Assembly: GCA_018267575.1 (NCBI GenBank)
Contig: JAFDYF010000105.1
Location: forward strand, 20,605-84,604
Source of the DNA: Bacteroidota bacterium
Lineage (GTDB): Bacteria > Bacteroidota > Bacteroidia > Chitinophagales > Chitinophagaceae
Reading direction: 5' to 3'
Length of the DNA stretch: 64,000 bases
The position numbers were made by a program, and so were the translations under genes. Positions 60,895-64,000 of this stretch are shown in pieces; position 1 is the stretch's first letter; every line of letters starts with the position of its first letter. Below the pieces are notes generated by a model that saw only the letters and a program-made list of their open reading frames with translations, was not told the DNA's origin and did no database searches.

Positions 60895-61420
60895 GGGATT
60901 TGGAATTAGGGATTTGGAATTGGGGGTTAATCAGTTGAAGACCTCTCTGTGATAAAAAAGAGCATTGATGAAATTAGGAATTTGTAATAAGATCTACAAT
61001 GGAAAATAAGACATCCTATCGTGGTTTTAAAGAATTGGAATGCTGGAAAAAAGGAAGAGAACTGAGAATTAAAATTTCAGGTATAACTCAAAGTTTTCCA
61101 AAGGAGGAAACATTTTATTTGACAGCGCAAATAAAAAAATCTTCCCGTTCCATAACCGCCAATATTGCCGAGTGTTATGAGAGATGCACTTATAATGACA
61201 TGAGGCATTTTTTTATTCAATCGAGAGGTTCTGCAACAGAAACGATAGACCATATCATTACTGCATTTGATGAAGGATATGTAAATGAAGAAACCTGCAA
61301 TGAAGTGGAAATCTTAGCAGAAACTGTTTTCAAATTGATAAATGGCTTTATTGCATATTTGGATAAATCGAGACTCAGAACAAGTAAGGTCCCAATTCCA
61401 AATCCCTAATTCCCAATTCC
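60895..61420. mobile_element. Inverted-repeat-bounded element carrying a four-helix-bundle gene
   Basis: The left side (60895-60924) has two tandem GGGATTTGGAATT units; the right side (61391-61420) carries the inverted copy. Bases 60902-60924 and 61391-61413 are perfect inverted repeats of 23 bases. The right arm overlaps the last codons and the stop of the four-helix-bundle gene. It sits in the paaB-paaC junction, where other gaps in this operon are short. No transposase is present, so mobility, if any, is in trans or by recombination. Confidence 0.6.
60999..61409 (+). CDS. Four-helix-bundle (23S rRNA intervening-sequence) protein
   Basis: This 136-residue protein has FKELECWKKGRELRIKISGI, SSRSITANIAECYER and HFFIQSRGSATETIDHIITA, the pattern of TIGR02436 proteins first known from 23S rRNA insertions. 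The last seven residues (KVPIPNP, mostly written by the terminal repeat) are not conserved. The gene lies between paaB and paaC in the same direction. It has no known role in phenylacetate metabolism. A similar gene elsewhere in the genome would support a dispersed family. Confidence 0.9.
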   Translation: MENKTSYRGFKELECWKKGRELRIKISGITQSFPKEETFYLTAQIKKSSRSITANIAECYERCTYNDMRHFFIQSRGSATETIDHIITAFDEGYVNEETCNEVEILAETVFKLINGFIAYLDKSRLRTSKVPIPNP

Positions 61421-61439
61421 TAAACTTGAAATAAACAAT

Positions 61440-62210
61440 ATGAATCATCAACTCGCCCTTCACCTCGCCGACAACGCACTCATCCTAGGGCACCGCAACA
61501 GTGAGTGGACCGGGCATGGGCCCGTGTTGGAGCAGGATATTGCCATTTCCAATATCGCTTTGGATTTGATAGGTCAGGCCAGAAATTTTTATCAATATGC
61601 TGCTCAACTTATCAACCAATCAACGCAACAACCAAACATCCCATCAACGGAAGATAGCCTCGCCTACCTGAGGGAATCCCATGAATTCAAAAACTGTTTG
61701 CTGGTGGAACAACCCAATGGGGATTGGGCAAAAACAATCCTTCGCCAGTTTTTTTTCAGCGCCTATCAATTTTATTATTACCAAGAATTGCAAAAAAGCA
61801 AGGACAGCACATTGGCTGCCATTGCTGAAAAATCGTTGAAAGAAGTAACCTATCATTTGCGATGGAGCAGCGAATGGGTGATCCGTTTGGGTGATGGTAC
61901 GGATGAAAGCCGTTCACGTATGTTGAAAGCAATTGACGAACTTTGGATGTATACGGATGAATTGTTTGAAAATACCAGCTATGAGCATAAAGCAGCTAGT
62001 GAGGGGTTTGGGGTAGATATTTCTTTATTTAAAAATGATTGGGATAAAAAAGTGAAAGAAGTGTTTGAAGAAGCAACCCTTCCAATTCCAACCAAAGAAT
62101 TGAATAATGTAAATTGGTTTGGCAAGGAAGGAAAGCATTCGGAACATTTGGGAAATATTTTAGCAGAAATGCAATTTTTGCAAAGAGCTTATCCAGGCTG
62201 CGAATGGTAA
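61440..62210 (+). CDS. paaC: Phenylacetyl-CoA epoxidase structural subunit PaaC
   Basis: This 256-residue protein has LADNALILGHRNSEWTGHGP, VLEQDIAISNIALDLIGQAR, YLRESHEFKNCLLVEQPNGD and SSEWVIRLGDGTDESRSRM, the PaaC blocks. It pairs with PaaA in the oxygenase and lacks the full diiron site. Residues ~55-70 (INQSTQQPNIPS) are extra compared with typical PaaC and are encoded by a TCAAC-rich repeat at 61602-61648. Confidence 0.95.
   Translation: MNHQLALHLADNALILGHRNSEWTGHGPVLEQDIAISNIALDLIGQARNFYQYAAQLINQSTQQPNIPSTEDSLAYLRESHEFKNCLLVEQPNGDWAKTILRQFFFSAYQFYYYQELQKSKDSTLAAIAEKSLKEVTYHLRWSSEWVIRLGDGTDESRSRMLKAIDELWMYTDELFENTSYEHKAASEGFGVDISLFKNDWDKKVKEVFEEATLPIPTKELNNVNWFGKEGKHSEHLGNILAEMQFLQRAYPGCEW
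61602..61648 (+). repeat. TCAAC-type repeat inside paaC
   Basis: TCAAC-type units run through the segment in frame. Similar strings lie between genes at 3292-3313 and 50873-50895. Confidence 0.5.
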
Positions 62211-62282
62211 CCTACTACGATTAAACTGATTAGGCTGATTCAACCGATTCATTGGCATAAAGGGTATGATAACTAAATCGAC

Positions 62283-62786
62283 ATGAAGGAAAATGAAAAA
62301 ATATGGGAGATATTGGAAACGGTTAATGACCCAGAAGTACCCGTGCTTTCGATTATTGATTTAGGAATCGTTAGGGGAGTGGACAGTTTTATTTCTCCTT
62401 TGGGTGGCAATGGAGCCAATATCAGCATCACTCCCACCTATTCCGGTTGCCCTGCGATGGATGTAATCAGCATGACCATTCGAATGGTTTTAATGGAAAA
62501 TGGTTTTAAGGAAATAAAAATCAATACGGTTCTTTCACCTGCATGGACAACCGATTGGATGAGTGAAGCTGGAAAAGAAAAATTGAAAGCATTTGGCATT
62601 GCACCCCCTACACCAAAGCAACAGGTTTGTCATACGCCTTTGTTCCACGATGGGGAGGCCATCCAATGCCCAAGATGCAATTCTTACCATACCAAACTCA
62701 TCAGTCAGTTTGGTTCCACGGCTTGCAAAGCCATGTACCAATGTTTGGATTGCCAAGAGCCTTTTGATTATTTCAAATGCCATTAG
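62283..62786 (+). CDS. paaD: Phenylacetyl-CoA epoxidase maturation/auxiliary protein PaaD
   Basis: This 167-residue protein has an N-terminal DUF59/MIP18-like part (TVNDPEVPVLSIIDLGIVRG, TPTYSGCPAMDVISMTIRMV) and a C-terminal zinc-ribbon part with CPRC (~128) and CLDC (~157). PaaD is thought to help iron-sulfur or diiron maturation of the complex. A stretch, DSFISPLGGNGAN, is longer than usual between DLGIVR and ITPTYSG. It lies 72 bases after paaC. Confidence 0.93.
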   Translation: MKENEKIWEILETVNDPEVPVLSIIDLGIVRGVDSFISPLGGNGANISITPTYSGCPAMDVISMTIRMVLMENGFKEIKINTVLSPAWTTDWMSEAGKEKLKAFGIAPPTPKQQVCHTPLFHDGEAIQCPRCNSYHTKLISQFGSTACKAMYQCLDCQEPFDYFKCH

Positions 62787-62810
62787 AGAAACAAGAAAAT
62801 TATAGTTTTT

Positions 62811-62987
62811 TTAACCACAGAGGGAATGGAGGTAATGCACAGAGGAAATAAGGATTTTTCAACTTTAGTGATTTAACCTTTCACCATTCACTCTTTTACC
62901 ACAGAGGTAAAGGAGGGAAAGCACAGAGGGGCAAGTTTTTCACAGCATTTTCTTATGTGCCTTGTATGCCTTATGTGGTTCAAAAAA
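62811..62987. repeat. ACCACAG/CACAGAGG repeat cluster between paaD and paaG
   Basis: Two copies start at 62814 (ACCACAGAGGG) and 62898 (ACCACAGAGGT), each ending in a CACAGAGG unit (62838-62845, 62922-62929). Near 62950-62983 a run of CTTATGTG-type units ends in TGTGGTT, inverse to the opening ACCACA. Apart from these, the 241-base gap shows nothing. Confidence 0.6.
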
Positions 62988-63027
62988 TAGTATCCTAATA
63001 GCTATATTCGTTAATCAAATAAATCCC

Positions 63028-63804
63028 ATGCAGCCGATTCTTTTTGAAACAAAAAACAATATTGCTTTCCTCCATTTAAATCGGCCTGAAAAGTTCAATT
63101 CATTTAATCAGGAAATGGCCTTGCTTTTTCAAAAATTATTGGATGAATGCGCTGCAGATAAAAATATCCGTTGCGTTTACCTCACGGGAATTGGCAAGGC
63201 CTTTAGTGCAGGTCAAGATTTGGGCGAACTGGTGGAGGAAAATGCACCGGGATTTGATAAAATACTTTCTGAGCATTATAACCCCATCATTCAAAAAATA
63301 AGAAATCTACCAAAGCCTATTGTATGTGCCGTCAATGGAGTGGCAGCGGGTGCCGGTGCCAATATTGCGCTTTGCTGCGATATAGTGCTGGCGAGCACTT
63401 CAGCATCTTTCATCCAAGCCTTTTCAAAAATCGGTTTGATACCGGATAGCGGTGGTACCTATTTTTTACCAAGATTGATTGGTTTTCAAAAAGCCGCTGC
63501 CATCATGATGTTGGGAGATAAAGTGAATGCAACGGAGGCAGAAAAAATTGGTATGGTCTATAAATCATTCCCTGATGAAATATTTTCTGAGGAATCAATC
63601 AAAATCGCCACCACATTATCACAAATGCCTACCAAGGCATTGGCATTTACGAAAGAGGCCTTGAACAATTCTCTTCAAAATTCTTTGGAGCAACAATTGC
63701 AGTTGGAAGATAAACTCCAATACGCTTCGGCGCATACAGAAGATTATAATGAAGGTGTTCAGGCATTTTTACAAAAAAGAACACCCTTGTTCAAAGGGCA
63801 ATAG
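63028..63804 (+). CDS. paaG: Enoyl-CoA hydratase/isomerase-family protein, likely PaaG
   Basis: This 258-residue crotonase-fold protein has FLHLNRPEKFNSFNQEMALL, GKAFSAGQDLGELVEENAPG (oxyanion-hole region) and AVNGVAAGAGANIALCCDIV with DSGGTYFLPRLIGFQ. PaaG isomerises the ring-1,2-epoxide of phenylacetyl-CoA to the oxepin. The context after paaABCD supports paaG over paaF. ATG at 63028 (MQPILFE) is preferred; the frame is open upstream to 62962. Confidence 0.88.
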   Translation: MQPILFETKNNIAFLHLNRPEKFNSFNQEMALLFQKLLDECAADKNIRCVYLTGIGKAFSAGQDLGELVEENAPGFDKILSEHYNPIIQKIRNLPKPIVCAVNGVAAGAGANIALCCDIVLASTSASFIQAFSKIGLIPDSGGTYFLPRLIGFQKAAAIMMLGDKVNATEAEKIGMVYKSFPDEIFSEESIKIATTLSQMPTKALAFTKEALNNSLQNSLEQQLQLEDKLQYASAHTEDYNEGVQAFLQKRTPLFKGQ

Positions 63805-63842
63805 TCACAAACTTCGAGCATTCAGCTTTTCAAAAAATCATT

Positions 63843-63953
63843 ATGACCCCACAAGACGCACTTGCTCAAAAATCAGTAGATAAAATGTTGGAGCTAGATT
63901 ATTTCAGCAAATGGATGGGCATTGAGTTGATAGAAACAAGATATCATCACTAG
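63843..63953 (+). pseudogene. paaI-type thioesterase, truncated at the window edge
   Basis: The frame MTPQDALAQKSVDKMLELDY, then FSKWMGIELIET, matches the usual PaaI start; after residue 32 it becomes RYHH and stops. PaaI proteins normally run to about 130 residues with a hot-dog fold. The 39 bases before the gene are spacer. The break may be a deletion or an insertion whose far end lies outside the window. Confidence 0.65.
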
Positions 63954-64000
63954 CGTTGCGTTATTGAGTTTTTTAGTTCTTTGAAAGTATTGTCAGTATT

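Noticed and set aside
62962..63027. Upstream extension of paaG
   Set aside because: The first codons lie in the repeat cluster; the crotonase start fits 63028.
1..64000. tRNA, rRNA, CRISPR array, intact transposase or prophage genes
   Set aside because: No sequence with a tRNA TPsiC-loop pattern, no regularly spaced repeat array, and no transposase or phage protein motif was seen.

Overview
The window looks like chromosomal DNA of a Bacteroidetes bacterium, most likely a Chitinophagaceae relative; the family-level call is inference. The signs are two SusC/SusD outer-membrane pairs, SusE-like lipoproteins, proteins with type IX secretion (T9SS) sorting domains, a bTHX ribosomal protein, promoters of the TTTG...TAnnTTTG type, and little use of Shine-Dalgarno sequences.

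Layout. 1-9.3 kb is housekeeping: a LOG-family protein, exonuclease III, HU, bTHX, PdxH, a coiled-coil membrane protein, and a minus-strand translation operon rplM-rpsI-rpsB-tsf-pyrH whose spacers are filled with short repeats. 9.5-28.5 kb holds an HD-domain protein, three paralogous ~1,110-residue FG-GAP/ASPIC surface lipoproteins, a T9SS type B protein, an effector-binding-like protein and a SusC/SusD pair. 28.7-33.6 kb holds trehalase, an MFS sugar transporter and AraC and LacI regulators. 33.7-46 kb is a starch/glycan locus: a T9SS-exported GH13 amylase, two SusE/F-type lipoproteins, SusD, SusC, a GH53 endo-galactanase lipoprotein and a Nudix-fold regulator of the AraR/NrtR type. 46-54 kb has ligA, a NUMOD4-like/HTH protein, a DUF2461 protein, asd, a candidate leaderless 20-residue gene with its own promoter and terminator, a lamin-tail-domain secreted protein and a PfkB kinase. 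54-64 kb is a phenylacetate degradation locus (tetR-paaE ... paaABCD-paaG-paaI') interrupted by two GH30 glycosidases, two tiny membrane proteins and a four-helix-bundle gene flanked by inverted repeats.

How the parts work together. SusCD complexes with T9SS and lipoprotein glycosidases would capture and cut polysaccharide at the cell surface, and trehalase with its transporter would use disaccharide inside the cell. Regulatory links can be proposed from sequence: a LacI-type palindrome lies upstream of the first susC, twin palindromes overlap the promoter of the second susC, and the same TetR-type 14-bp palindrome lies in front of both tetR and paaA. The phenylacetyl-CoA epoxidase (PaaABCDE) and PaaG would carry out oxygenation and ring-opening preparation of phenylacetyl-CoA.

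The most unusual aspect is the density of dispersed short repeats. Several families fill spacers, and at least three appear to have entered coding sequence in frame (paaE, paaA, paaC), while a four-helix-bundle gene bounded by 23-bp inverted repeats separates paaB from paaC. No tRNA, rRNA, CRISPR array or transposase gene was seen. The final gene (paaI) is cut after about 32 typical codons close to the window edge.
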